The position numbers and the translations under genes are program-made. A stretch of 64,000 nt of DNA from Bacteroidota bacterium (GTDB lineage: Bacteria; Bacteroidota; Bacteroidia; Chitinophagales; Chitinophagaceae). Under the pieces are notes generated by a model. It ran no database searches. It saw nothing but the letters and a program-made list of their open reading frames with translations, and was not told where the DNA came from. This document shows, piece by piece, positions 36,136 to 44,951 of this stretch (positions are counted from its first letter, which is position 1; every line of letters begins with the position of its first letter). Where the stretch lies: contig VBAT01000013.1 in NCBI GenBank assembly GCA_005884665.1, positions 102,214-166,213 on the forward strand, read 5' to 3'.

Positions 36136-38805
36136 ATGGCAAGGCCAAAACAACTAATGAGATTCTTTATTGTGATCATTGCAGCTATAGGCGGGTTGCT
36201 ACTTTATTTTTTGGGCAAAGATGAAAAGAAAAAGAAAAAAGAATTGGAGGAACGCCTTGTCAGAGAAGATGAAGCCCGGAAGCAACTACTAATATTTATA
36301 AGTGGCCATTTACCCAATATCAATATTGTTGTTTCAAGGTTTTTTTCTCATTTGAAGAGTCTTGCAAATTACGATGGGGGGTACTTCACCAACTATGAAC
36401 TTAGTACTTGGAAAATATCAGCGTCTAAACTATATGAAACCATCACGGATAAGGACTATGACAACATTGGTCTCGATGCAAAAGACACTAACGCTATAAA
36501 ACTATTTCAGGACTACTATAAAAATGGTCATATCCATAGAAACAAGTATAACAAAGAATTCATCATCCACGAACTAAAAATGTACAGTTCATTTTTTGAC
36601 AATATTGAAAACAGGAAGTTGGATGTCCAGCAACGTACTGCCATTGTCACCGACGAGGATAATAACATAATCATTGCCGGAGCAGGCTCCGGTAAAACCA
36701 CTACCATTGTTGGAAAAGTGGAATACGTCATAAACCGCTATAAAGTGCCCGCCGACCAGATACTGCTAATTTCCTTTACTAATAAATCAGCATCAACCCT
36801 TGCAAGCCGAATTAATATTCCAGGAGTTGAAGCGAAAACATTCCACAAATTTGGAAAAGATGTTATAGCCGCCGTTGAACAAAAACAGCCAACCTCATTT
36901 GAAAAAGATCAATACACGCAACTAATAACAGGCTTCTTTAAAGAACTATTACGTAATCCCGCATATCTAAATAAAGTAGCATCTCATTTTACAAACTTTC
37001 TTAAGCCTGTAAAATCACAAGATGAATTCAAGAATCAGGGAGAGTATTTTCAATATTTGAAAGACCAGAATTTCAGCACTTACAAAGCCAAATCAGTTCA
37101 ATATAGAAACAGGATAACAGTTAAAAGAGAAGTTGTGAAAAGCATAGAAGAATGCAATATTGCCAACTTTCTACTGTTTAACAATGTTGAATACGAATAT
37201 GAATATCCATACATATATGAAACAGCCACGCAGGCACACCGGCAATACAAACCCGACTTTACCATAAACCCGAAGAGTACCCCTATTTACCTGGAACATT
37301 TCGCCATTAATAAGAATGGTAAGGTTCCCCACTTTTTTGCCAGTAAGGAAAAAGGGCACACAATTGAACAAGCCACAAAAGAATATAATGAAGGAATAAA
37401 ATGGAAAAGGGAACTTCACACCAAATACGCCACAACCCTAATTGAAACTTATAGCCATGAGATGTTTGACAATGTACTTTTTGACAACCTGACCAGAAAG
37501 CTAACGAGTGCTGGCGTGCAGGTAAAATCTAAAACACCTGAAGAAATCTGGAAAATCATTTCCGAATCTGCAAAAGATGAAGTTGACAGCTTTATAAACC
37601 TATTTCAGACCTTCATCACTCTGATGAAATCCAATAACTATTCTATAGAAGATGTAAGAAATAAAAACAAACAGACCAAAGACAAATTTCATCGACAGCG
37701 CAATTCTTTGTTCATTGAAATCATTAGGCCTATTTATGAAAAGTACCAAAAGTTCCTGGCTGATAGAAAAGAGATTGATTTCAGTGATATGATAAACAAA
37801 GCGACCAACTACATATCCACCGGCCAATACAAAAAGGAGCTCCGCTATGTTATCATTGACGAATTTCAAGACATTTCCATTGGCAGGTATCAACTTGTGA
37901 AGGCAATCAAGGAAACCAATCCTGCCTGCAAACTATTTTGCGTGGGAGATGACTGGCAATCCATTTACCGTTTTAGCGGAAGTGATATTGCTCTGTTTAA
38001 AGAATTTGAAAAATATTTTGGTTATACAGAAAAGGCAAAAATTGAAACTACGTACCGTTTCCACAATCCTTTAATAGATTTATCCAGCAATTTTATTCTA
38101 AAAAATCCAAATCAAAGCAAAAAACAACTGATGGGAACCAGCAATGAAAAATCTTCCACCTATAAAATTGTTTATTCGATTTCCGAAAACCAGGATGACA
38201 CCTACGCTTTACAAAACATATTCAATGACCTCCTTGTTTCAAATAAGGCAAAGGGAAGAGAGATATTTATTTTAGGCCGCAACTCTTTTGATATTGATAG
38301 GCTAAAAAATGAGGAAGGCTTCTTTACAATTGATAAGGCTAAAGAAACGGTTAGCTATACCATTAGGACTAATGATGGTGAAACCCGACGTCTTACAGCA
38401 CAGTTTATGACTGTTCATAAAGCCAAAGGGCTGGAGGCTGATATTATCGTCGTTATTAACTGCAACTCCGGGAAGCATGGCTTTCCCTCCGGTATGTCTG
38501 ATGACTATGTTTTGAATCTCTTATTAAGTGAAGCCGACCAATTTGAAAATGGGGAAGAAAGAAGGTTATTCTATGTTGCTTTGACCAGGGCGAAGGAGCT
38601 AACATATTTCATTGCTGATAGCTCTTATAAATCAAAATTTATTATTGAACTGGAAGTGGAAAATGAAGATTCTGAGATCAAGAAATGTCCGAAATGCATT
38701 ACAGCTGACCTTGCCTTGAGAAGTGGGGTAACAAACGGAAGGGAGTGGGCTTTTTATGGGTGCACTAATTTTATGTATGGATGCGATTATCAGGAGTGGG
38801 TATAG
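36136..38805 (+). CDS. Membrane-anchored UvrD-like helicase with inserted nuclease-like domain and zinc finger
   Basis: The 889-residue protein starts with a hydrophobic segment (10-26, FFIVIIAAIGGLLLYFLG) and a charged coiled coil. The helicase core has Walker A at 181-188 (AGAGSGKT), DEFQD at 575-579, GDDWQSIYRFSGSD and FMTVHKAKGLEADIIVVI. Residues ~345-440 form an insertion with VEYEYEYPYIYE, KPDFTI and IYLEHFAI; the spaced acidic residues recall a PD-(D/E)XK nuclease. The last ~40 residues hold a topoisomerase-type zinc finger (CPKC and GC...GCDY). It resembles helicase IV-type proteins of defence islands. It stands alone on the plus strand, convergent with hsdR. Confidence 0.85.
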   Translation: MARPKQLMRFFIVIIAAIGGLLLYFLGKDEKKKKKELEERLVREDEARKQLLIFISGHLPNINIVVSRFFSHLKSLANYDGGYFTNYELSTWKISASKLYETITDKDYDNIGLDAKDTNAIKLFQDYYKNGHIHRNKYNKEFIIHELKMYSSFFDNIENRKLDVQQRTAIVTDEDNNIIIAGAGSGKTTTIVGKVEYVINRYKVPADQILLISFTNKSASTLASRINIPGVEAKTFHKFGKDVIAAVEQKQPTSFEKDQYTQLITGFFKELLRNPAYLNKVASHFTNFLKPVKSQDEFKNQGEYFQYLKDQNFSTYKAKSVQYRNRITVKREVVKSIEECNIANFLLFNNVEYEYEYPYIYETATQAHRQYKPDFTINPKSTPIYLEHFAINKNGKVPHFFASKEKGHTIEQATKEYNEGIKWKRELHTKYATTLIETYSHEMFDNVLFDNLTRKLTSAGVQVKSKTPEEIWKIISESAKDEVDSFINLFQTFITLMKSNNYSIEDVRNKNKQTKDKFHRQRNSLFIEIIRPIYEKYQKFLADRKEIDFSDMINKATNYISTGQYKKELRYVIIDEFQDISIGRYQLVKAIKETNPACKLFCVGDDWQSIYRFSGSDIALFKEFEKYFGYTEKAKIETTYRFHNPLIDLSSNFILKNPNQSKKQLMGTSNEKSSTYKIVYSISENQDDTYALQNIFNDLLVSNKAKGREIFILGRNSFDIDRLKNEEGFFTIDKAKETVSYTIRTNDGETRRLTAQFMTVHKAKGLEADIIVVINCNSGKHGFPSGMSDDYVLNLLLSEADQFENGEERRLFYVALTRAKELTYFIADSSYKSKFIIELEVENEDSEIKKCPKCITADLALRSGVTNGREWAFYGCTNFMYGCDYQEWV

Positions 38806-38841
38806 AAGAAACCATCAGCCTTAGCGGGACAAAATAATTAG

Positions 38842-41800
38842 TTAGATATTTTTCAACTTCCTGTATGCCTGCGCCGCGAGCAACGCTGTCACCAATTTTT
38901 GAAAAGGGATATCATTCATAAATCTGGCAAAGAGTTCTTCATTCTGATCAATTCGTTCCACAAACAGATTTTCAAGAACATTTTTAAATACCAGTTCAAA
39001 TTTTTCCTCCGGATTTACTCCGGCGGCCTTCGCTAGATTTTCATCAAGTATAGCCGTTTCAACAATCTGGTCAAAGAAATACTGATCGGCCTGGTTGAAA
39101 TCTGTTCCGAATCTTTCATTGATAATGTCGACCAATCTGGAAAGCGGTACAGGATCTTCGTGAAGCACTCCTGTTCCTACTTCAGTTGGCCCATCCAATT
39201 TGTAACCCAAACCTTCACGAAGATTAATGGAGCCTTCACTGATCTTTTGCAAGCGATAGTATTCTAACCGGACAGTATCATCAAAATTGTAATCAGGCGT
39301 CGCTTTTCTTCTTGGAAGTTTCGATGAAAGGTGCCGGAAGAAAACAAACAGTTTTTCAAGGTCGCTATCCTGGTATGGAATAACCTGACTCAGAAAAGCA
39401 TACAGGTTTTTAAATGCATTAATCTTGCCTCTCCATAATTCCGCCTCCTCTTCATTTTCCTGCATAAGATTTGAAAACCGCGATACTGCCGGGTCTAATG
39501 CCGCATTCATGGCCTCATGATCGGCCGCACTTTGCTTCTGTTTAGGTTTAAAATAAATTTCACAAAAACGGTTAACATCTTCTTTCATATAGACGCCGGA
39601 TAAATCAAGTCCTCCTTGTAAACGATACAAATGTGCAGGGTCAACCTCCTCGCCCATTTCTGCACCTTCATAATAAGTTTTAAAGGCAAGTCTGATCTCT
39701 TCCCGGTCGTTCACAAAATCGAGAATGAAAGTATCTTCCTTAAGTGGATGTGTACGGTTTAATCTTGAAAGAGTTTGCACAGCCTGAATACCTGCAAGTC
39801 GTTTATCAACATACATGGTATGGAGCAGTGGCTGATCAAATCCGGTTTGATATTTTTCTGCAACCAACAACACATGATACTCGGGAGTACCAAATTTCTC
39901 AGGCAATTCTTTTTCTTTAATGCCATTGTTCATCCCAACTTCCGTGTAGGCAACATTTTTAAACTCATCATCGTTCACAATCCCTGAAAAAGCTACCAGG
40001 GACTTAATCGGATAACCCTTACCCTTTATGTACTTGTCAAAACTCTGTTTGTATCTCACTGCTTCAAGTCTTGAACTTGTAACTACCATTGCTTTGGCGT
40101 GACCGCCGATTTTATGTCTTGTTACTCCATTAAAATGCTCAACCATCACTTCTGTTTTCTGCGAAATATTGTGTGGGTGAAGCCTAAGAAATCTGTTCAA
40201 AGCCTTTGCTGCTTTTTTTCTTTCTACCTGCGGATCATCTTCTGACGCCTTCAGCAGTTTATAAAATGTAATATAAGTGCTATAGTTTTTTAGCACATCC
40301 AGGATAAAACCTTCTTCAATGGCCTGCCGCATCGTGTATTTATGAAACGGTTCGCCATTGCTGCCAAATACAGCCATTGTTTTATGTTTCGGAGTAGCAG
40401 TGAAAGCAAAGAAACTAATATTGGATTGCTTTCCTCGCTTTGCCATATTCCGGTATAGCTCTTCCATATTGGCTAAACCATCTTCTGACGCTTTTCTCTT
40501 TGCCTCTTCAACCAATTTATCACCACCGAGCACCTCTTTCAAATCGGCAGCACTTTCTCCGCTTTGCGAACTGTGAGCTTCGTCAATAATCACTGCAAAT
40601 TTTTTTGTCTGCAGCACTCCTGTTCCAGTATCTCCTCTTTCCTCGGCCAGCTTCATCAATTGCCTTGACACAAATGGAAATTTTTGAAGTGTGGTAATAA
40701 CAATCGGCACAGAACTTTCCAAAGCGATTGCCAATTGCCGGCTGTCCTCATCAATTTTTTGAACAACTCCCCGCTTATGTTCAAACTGGTAAATAGTATC
40801 CTGCAACTGTTTGTCTAAAACCACCCTATCCGTAATGACGATTACAGAATCAAAAACCTTTTCATTACTAATATCGTGAAGCGATGCAAGGCGATGAGCC
40901 AGCCAGGCGATGGTATTGGTTTTACCACTACCTGCAGAATGTTCTATGAGATAATTATTGCCGGCTGCATCTTCGCCGGCTGCTTTTACCAGCGTACGCA
41001 CAGCCTGCAACTGGTGATAACGAGGAAAAACCATCGTTTCTTTTCTAATCTTCCGGCCTTCATCGCTCAACTTTTCTTCTATCTGCAGATGAATAAAACG
41101 GGCAAGCAACTCGAAGAAATTGTCATTACGTAAAATCTCTTCCCATAGATATGCGGTCTTGTAGGTTCTTCCATTTGGATCCGGTGGATTGCCAGCACCT
41201 CCTTCAAAACCTTTATTTAACGGAAGAAAGTAACTGGCAGTGCCGGCCAATCTTGTAGTCATGTATACCTGTTCTGTATCTACTGCAAAGTGCACCAGGG
41301 TTCTTCGCTTGAATTCAAAAAGTATCTCTCTCGGATCTCTGTCATTCCTATATTGGCGTTTTGCGTTGTCAACATTTTGTCCCGTCATTGGATTCTTTAG
41401 CTCGACTGTAGCAATCGGAATACCATTGATGCTTAAAGTAACATCTAGTGAGTTATTGTTGCGTGTGGAATAACAAAGTTGCCTCGTAATGCCCAGAATG
41501 TTTTCAGAGTATTGCTTTTCTAATTCTGGGTTCATGGTATGTGATGCTTTGAAAAAAGCAATGAAGAAAGTGCGGCCATAGCATTTGAATCCATGTCTCA
41601 ATGTTGCCAGAGAACCATTGCTATCCATCCATTTGCATAGATCATTCAGTACCTGTTCCTGAGTATTAGCACCAAGTAATGCTTCCAACTTAATCCACTC
41701 TTTTTCTTGGGTTGTCTTGATGAATTCAATAACTGTTTGAGGAAAGATAGCTTTTTCCTTATCGTAACTTTCTCTGGCAATATGATCATATCCGTTATTG

Positions 41801-41859
41801 CACAAATACTCCTCAATAACAGTCTCGAAAGCAGTTTCAAGTGTAGCGTAATTTTTCAT
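38842..41859 (-). CDS. hsdR: Type I restriction enzyme R subunit
   Basis: The 1005-residue protein is the motor and nuclease of a type I system. The N-terminal nuclease has Asp139 (SLDVTLSING) and Glu153-x-Lys155 (TVELKNPMTG). The helicase has Walker A at 308-314 (SAGSGKT), DEAH at 426-429 (VIIDEAHSS), motif III FTATPKHKT and the late VQTLSRLNRTHP. It overlaps the upstream HNH gene by 4 bases (ATGA). Catalytic residues look intact. It is last in a five-gene operon, translocating and cutting DNA marked as foreign by HsdS/HsdM. Confidence 0.95.
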   Translation of the reverse strand: MKNYATLETAFETVIEEYLCNNGYDHIARESYDKEKAIFPQTVIEFIKTTQEKEWIKLEALLGANTQEQVLNDLCKWMDSNGSLATLRHGFKCYGRTFFIAFFKASHTMNPELEKQYSENILGITRQLCYSTRNNNSLDVTLSINGIPIATVELKNPMTGQNVDNAKRQYRNDRDPREILFEFKRRTLVHFAVDTEQVYMTTRLAGTASYFLPLNKGFEGGAGNPPDPNGRTYKTAYLWEEILRNDNFFELLARFIHLQIEEKLSDEGRKIRKETMVFPRYHQLQAVRTLVKAAGEDAAGNNYLIEHSAGSGKTNTIAWLAHRLASLHDISNEKVFDSVIVITDRVVLDKQLQDTIYQFEHKRGVVQKIDEDSRQLAIALESSVPIVITTLQKFPFVSRQLMKLAEERGDTGTGVLQTKKFAVIIDEAHSSQSGESAADLKEVLGGDKLVEEAKRKASEDGLANMEELYRNMAKRGKQSNISFFAFTATPKHKTMAVFGSNGEPFHKYTMRQAIEEGFILDVLKNYSTYITFYKLLKASEDDPQVERKKAAKALNRFLRLHPHNISQKTEVMVEHFNGVTRHKIGGHAKAMVVTSSRLEAVRYKQSFDKYIKGKGYPIKSLVAFSGIVNDDEFKNVAYTEVGMNNGIKEKELPEKFGTPEYHVLLVAEKYQTGFDQPLLHTMYVDKRLAGIQAVQTLSRLNRTHPLKEDTFILDFVNDREEIRLAFKTYYEGAEMGEEVDPAHLYRLQGGLDLSGVYMKEDVNRFCEIYFKPKQKQSAADHEAMNAALDPAVSRFSNLMQENEEEAELWRGKINAFKNLYAFLSQVIPYQDSDLEKLFVFFRHLSSKLPRRKATPDYNFDDTVRLEYYRLQKISEGSINLREGLGYKLDGPTEVGTGVLHEDPVPLSRLVDIINERFGTDFNQADQYFFDQIVETAILDENLAKAAGVNPEEKFELVFKNVLENLFVERIDQNEELFARFMNDIPFQKLVTALLAAQAYRKLKNI

Positions 41860-42500
41860 GCCCGAAGACGGTTAAGTTTCTTTTGTAACCAAAATACAAC
41901 TACCTGGCAATATGGTTGTAGATCATCATTATGAGAATCCCCATTCCAATCATTAATCATTTTTCTTATCGTTTCTATTTTCAGTTGACCCTTAAATTTA
42001 CTTAATCCGGCTTGAAACGCAGTAAGCGCGGCTGCGCGATTATTTATTAATTTAGGAATATTTAGATTCAAACCGCTGTTCAACTCCTCGCTTAAGCTGT
42101 GATTTTCAGAGCCTATGGTTCCATCACTGCTATACCAAATCATATTCTGGATACTTCTTCTTCTGTCAGCTGGATTAAAACTTAATTCCCCATCACCTTT
42201 AAAGGTATCGCAGTGCTGAACTTTTTTAGGTTGCCTTTCATTTCCCATACAAGCCCCTAAAATATTATGGTACTTAAGTTGAAAATCAGGATACTCAGCT
42301 TGGCTCTTGAAGTGCTCAATCTTCATATACCCTGTGATAGGGGCAATGTATCCCAAACAATAGCAACAAATTCCACGTTGCTCTGTATGTGTAGATACTC
42401 GCAAATCGTCTTTATCAGCATAGTTATCATAGTTTGAATGCCTCTGCTTTCTATGCTGAGTAAGGCTATTTGGTTCGTTTCCTTTTATAATTCTTCTCAT
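41856..42500 (-). CDS. ptuB: HNH endonuclease of the PtuB/TIGR02646 type
   Basis: From the ATG at 42500 the 214-residue protein begins MRRIIKGNEPNSLTQHRKQR, the usual start of this family (Septu PtuB and retron-associated HNH proteins). It has CCYC, KIEHFKSQAEYP and NILGACMGNER as the zinc and HNH catalytic region. It overlaps the ATPase gene by 35 bases and hsdR by 4 bases. With the ATPase it resembles Septu, in which PtuA and PtuB together stop phage growth. The ATG at 42518 would add 6 residues. The placement inside an hsd operon is unusual. Confidence 0.85.
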   Translation of the reverse strand: MRRIIKGNEPNSLTQHRKQRHSNYDNYADKDDLRVSTHTEQRGICCYCLGYIAPITGYMKIEHFKSQAEYPDFQLKYHNILGACMGNERQPKKVQHCDTFKGDGELSFNPADRRRSIQNMIWYSSDGTIGSENHSLSEELNSGLNLNIPKLINNRAAALTAFQAGLSKFKGQLKIETIRKMINDWNGDSHNDDLQPYCQVVVFWLQKKLNRLRA

Positions 42501-43755
42501 CTTTAATATTTCCTTCAAGAAAATGAATCAGGGTTGATGCTCTTATAATTTCAGCATCGTCTTTTCCTAAAATCTTAGAGATATTTGCCAGCTGCTTTTT
42601 CGCAGTGCTCAATTCTTCTCTATCTATGCTCTTATACATTTTAGAGAGTAGTGATTTCACTTTCCTATTACGAGGTAAAGTGTCCAGGACTTCTTCTAGT
42701 ATTCGGCTGGAATCAACACCATATGAACTTATGGGCTTAAAAGTACCGTTATCGATAACAGTAATTCTTTCAGGTTCTACTTCACCAATTATCTGGGGTG
42801 AATGCGTAGTAGCTATAAATTGACAATTAGGAAATGTTTTTATTAGATTTTCCACGATGACTCTTTGCCACCTAGGATGACAATGCAAATCCAATTCATC
42901 AATCAAGACAATAGCGACACCTTGCCTTAAAGGATCATCCAACTCTGGATTGGCCTGAGAAAGTCTTCTTGCAAGATCTAAAACCATTGCTATAACTCCT
43001 CTTTCGCCATCTGATAATTGAAAAAGACTTAATGGAATCCCATTTTTTTCAATCATAAAATGAACACTCCGGTCCAATTCCCTAATATGGAGGTTGCTGA
43101 ATGCCGGCAGAAATAATTCAATTGCCTCCCGCAAAACGGAAATGTGTTTTAACATTTTTGATTTTTCCTCTGCGAGTTTCTCCTGTACCTTGTACCATTG
43201 CGCAATTAGCCGGAGATTGACTTCCCGATTAAAGGATAATGATTCAGCGAAGGCCACAGTTTGTCCTCCGGCAATTGTCGAACTACTAGGCTTCTGGTCT
43301 ACTAATAGTGACCGGCGAGTTGAAAAATAAATTCCGAGTGGTTGTGTTTTAGATTCTTTTGACTTCGGAAAAAATTCCTTAAGTGAAGGATTAATTTGCT
43401 CTATATCTGGTGTTTCGATGACTTGGTCTCTTGGCTTTCCTGTCTTCTTTGGAATAGACGATATTTTTTGTTTATGAAACAAATATTTGAATTCTTTTCC
43501 TTGTAAATCCAAATCGCATTCTACCTGCAACGAATCCATTCCGATGCTGATATCATTTATTTCAAAAGCCTGCTTAGGGCTACGAGAAGAAGTAATTTCG
43601 GGTAGAATTCTCGATAAACAAATCCTTATAGCGTCTAACACCGTTGTTTTGCCGACGCCGTTTATACCAACCAATAAGTTCATTCCTGGCAGAAATGTAA
43701 ACTCAGCATGGGAAAAGGCTCTTAGTCCTGAAACGGTTAATTTTTTTATTCTCAT
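42466..43755 (-). CDS. ptuA: AAA/SMC-type ATPase, PtuA-like
   Basis: The 429-residue ABC/SMC-like ATPase has Walker A at 30-38 (GINGVGKTT), a signature LSDGERGVIAMVL, Walker B with IVLIDELDLHCHP and the switch-His ATTHSPQIIG. The size and adjacency to the HNH gene fit Septu PtuA. The start codon overlaps the stop of hsdS by one base and the end overlaps the HNH gene, so translation is coupled throughout. The name ptuA rests on gene pairing rather than on a clear signature. Confidence 0.8.
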   Translation of the reverse strand: MRIKKLTVSGLRAFSHAEFTFLPGMNLLVGINGVGKTTVLDAIRICLSRILPEITSSRSPKQAFEINDISIGMDSLQVECDLDLQGKEFKYLFHKQKISSIPKKTGKPRDQVIETPDIEQINPSLKEFFPKSKESKTQPLGIYFSTRRSLLVDQKPSSSTIAGGQTVAFAESLSFNREVNLRLIAQWYKVQEKLAEEKSKMLKHISVLREAIELFLPAFSNLHIRELDRSVHFMIEKNGIPLSLFQLSDGERGVIAMVLDLARRLSQANPELDDPLRQGVAIVLIDELDLHCHPRWQRVIVENLIKTFPNCQFIATTHSPQIIGEVEPERITVIDNGTFKPISSYGVDSSRILEEVLDTLPRNRKVKSLLSKMYKSIDREELSTAKKQLANISKILGKDDAEIIRASTLIHFLEGNIKDEKNYKRKRTK

Positions 43756-44951
43756 TAGTCAGTTGGTATTTCTATTTGTCCGGTTACCGCAGCAGTAATT
43801 AGCGCCGACCTTCTTTCTTTCAATAAATTAATGCTATGATCGGTATGCTTTTGAAGTTCGCTTAATTTAATATTTGAAATTTCAACAGATGCAACTATTT
43901 CTTTTTGCTCTTCATAAGAAGGCAGAGGCATAATAAATGATTTCAGATTTTCAAAGTTCAACCCTTCTCTTCCACCCCCAACCTGGCTAATTGCAATTTG
44001 GCTTTGGCCGAAATCGGAAGCCAATAAAAGATATAAGTATTTTGTTATTACTTTCTTATTTGGCCTAAGTATGCAAACATGCTGATTAACATTAGCTTCT
44101 TCAAATTGTCCCTCAAAATAATAACACCTTCCGATAGAAGCTCCCGTAATATTAAGTAGAACATCCCCATTTTCAACTTTACTATTTGACATTGAATTAT
44201 GAATCTCATTAGAAATATATGCCACATCATCCAGTTTTAAGCCATCGAAATGAATGTTCTGGCTGCGCAATAATGGTATTCCCACTTGTTGATAGACTTC
44301 TGCTCCTCCTTTTGGTGTTACGCCACTTCCAATTTTACTCGTCACATACTTTATTTTTTCTATTTTCCAATGCTCCGGTACTTCTCCTAACCATTCAATA
44401 CCCGAACTCGTCATTTTGACTTCTGGATTCAGACCTTTTGTTACAGCTTGTGTAATCAGGGATTGACGTTTTTCAGACAGAATTGTTAAAAGATTTTCTT
44501 TGGATTTAATTAAACTATCAATACTAGATAATTCGCTATCAAGATAAGATGCGATTCGAGCCTCATATTCATGATTGAAAACTAAAATCCTTTGATTATA
44601 AGCTGTCTCCCTATTTAATCCCGGAACGGCAGCTTCACTCGAACCCTCATCAAGTTTTAGGGTCTGCAATGCATAATACAGCCAACGTAGCGTATGTTTT
44701 GTAGTCTGTTGATCAATAAAAAAGGTCGTGTCGGAAGCAAAGCAAGGCTCAGGACTCCAATTTATTTTTCCATATGATCCTTTGCGACCTACAATAATTG
44801 CAGGAGCTCCAGTATTTGAATAATTTATTAAAGCATACGGGCCATTTGAACCAAAAACTTTAATGTCGCCATCAAGTATTTCTTCTGTGGGTAATGAGTC
44901 TCCATAACTAAAGCGGGCAACATACTTAATCCTGGTAAGATTTCCTTTCAT
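43755..44951 (-). CDS. hsdS: Type I restriction enzyme S (specificity) subunit
   Basis: The 398-residue protein has two target-recognition domains, each followed by a helical conserved region (YEARIASYLDSELSSIDSLI and EEQKEIVASVEISNIKLSEL). TRD1 holds GSNGPYALINYSNTGAPAII and GRKGSYGKI; TRD2 begins GEVPEHWKIEKIKYV. It therefore recognises a bipartite DNA site. It overlaps hsdM by 4 bases and is followed by the ATPase gene. The DNA target cannot be read from the sequence. Confidence 0.93.
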   Translation of the reverse strand: MKGNLTRIKYVARFSYGDSLPTEEILDGDIKVFGSNGPYALINYSNTGAPAIIVGRKGSYGKINWSPEPCFASDTTFFIDQQTTKHTLRWLYYALQTLKLDEGSSEAAVPGLNRETAYNQRILVFNHEYEARIASYLDSELSSIDSLIKSKENLLTILSEKRQSLITQAVTKGLNPEVKMTSSGIEWLGEVPEHWKIEKIKYVTSKIGSGVTPKGGAEVYQQVGIPLLRSQNIHFDGLKLDDVAYISNEIHNSMSNSKVENGDVLLNITGASIGRCYYFEGQFEEANVNQHVCILRPNKKVITKYLYLLLASDFGQSQIAISQVGGGREGLNFENLKSFIMPLPSYEEQKEIVASVEISNIKLSELQKHTDHSINLLKERRSALITAAVTGQIEIPTD

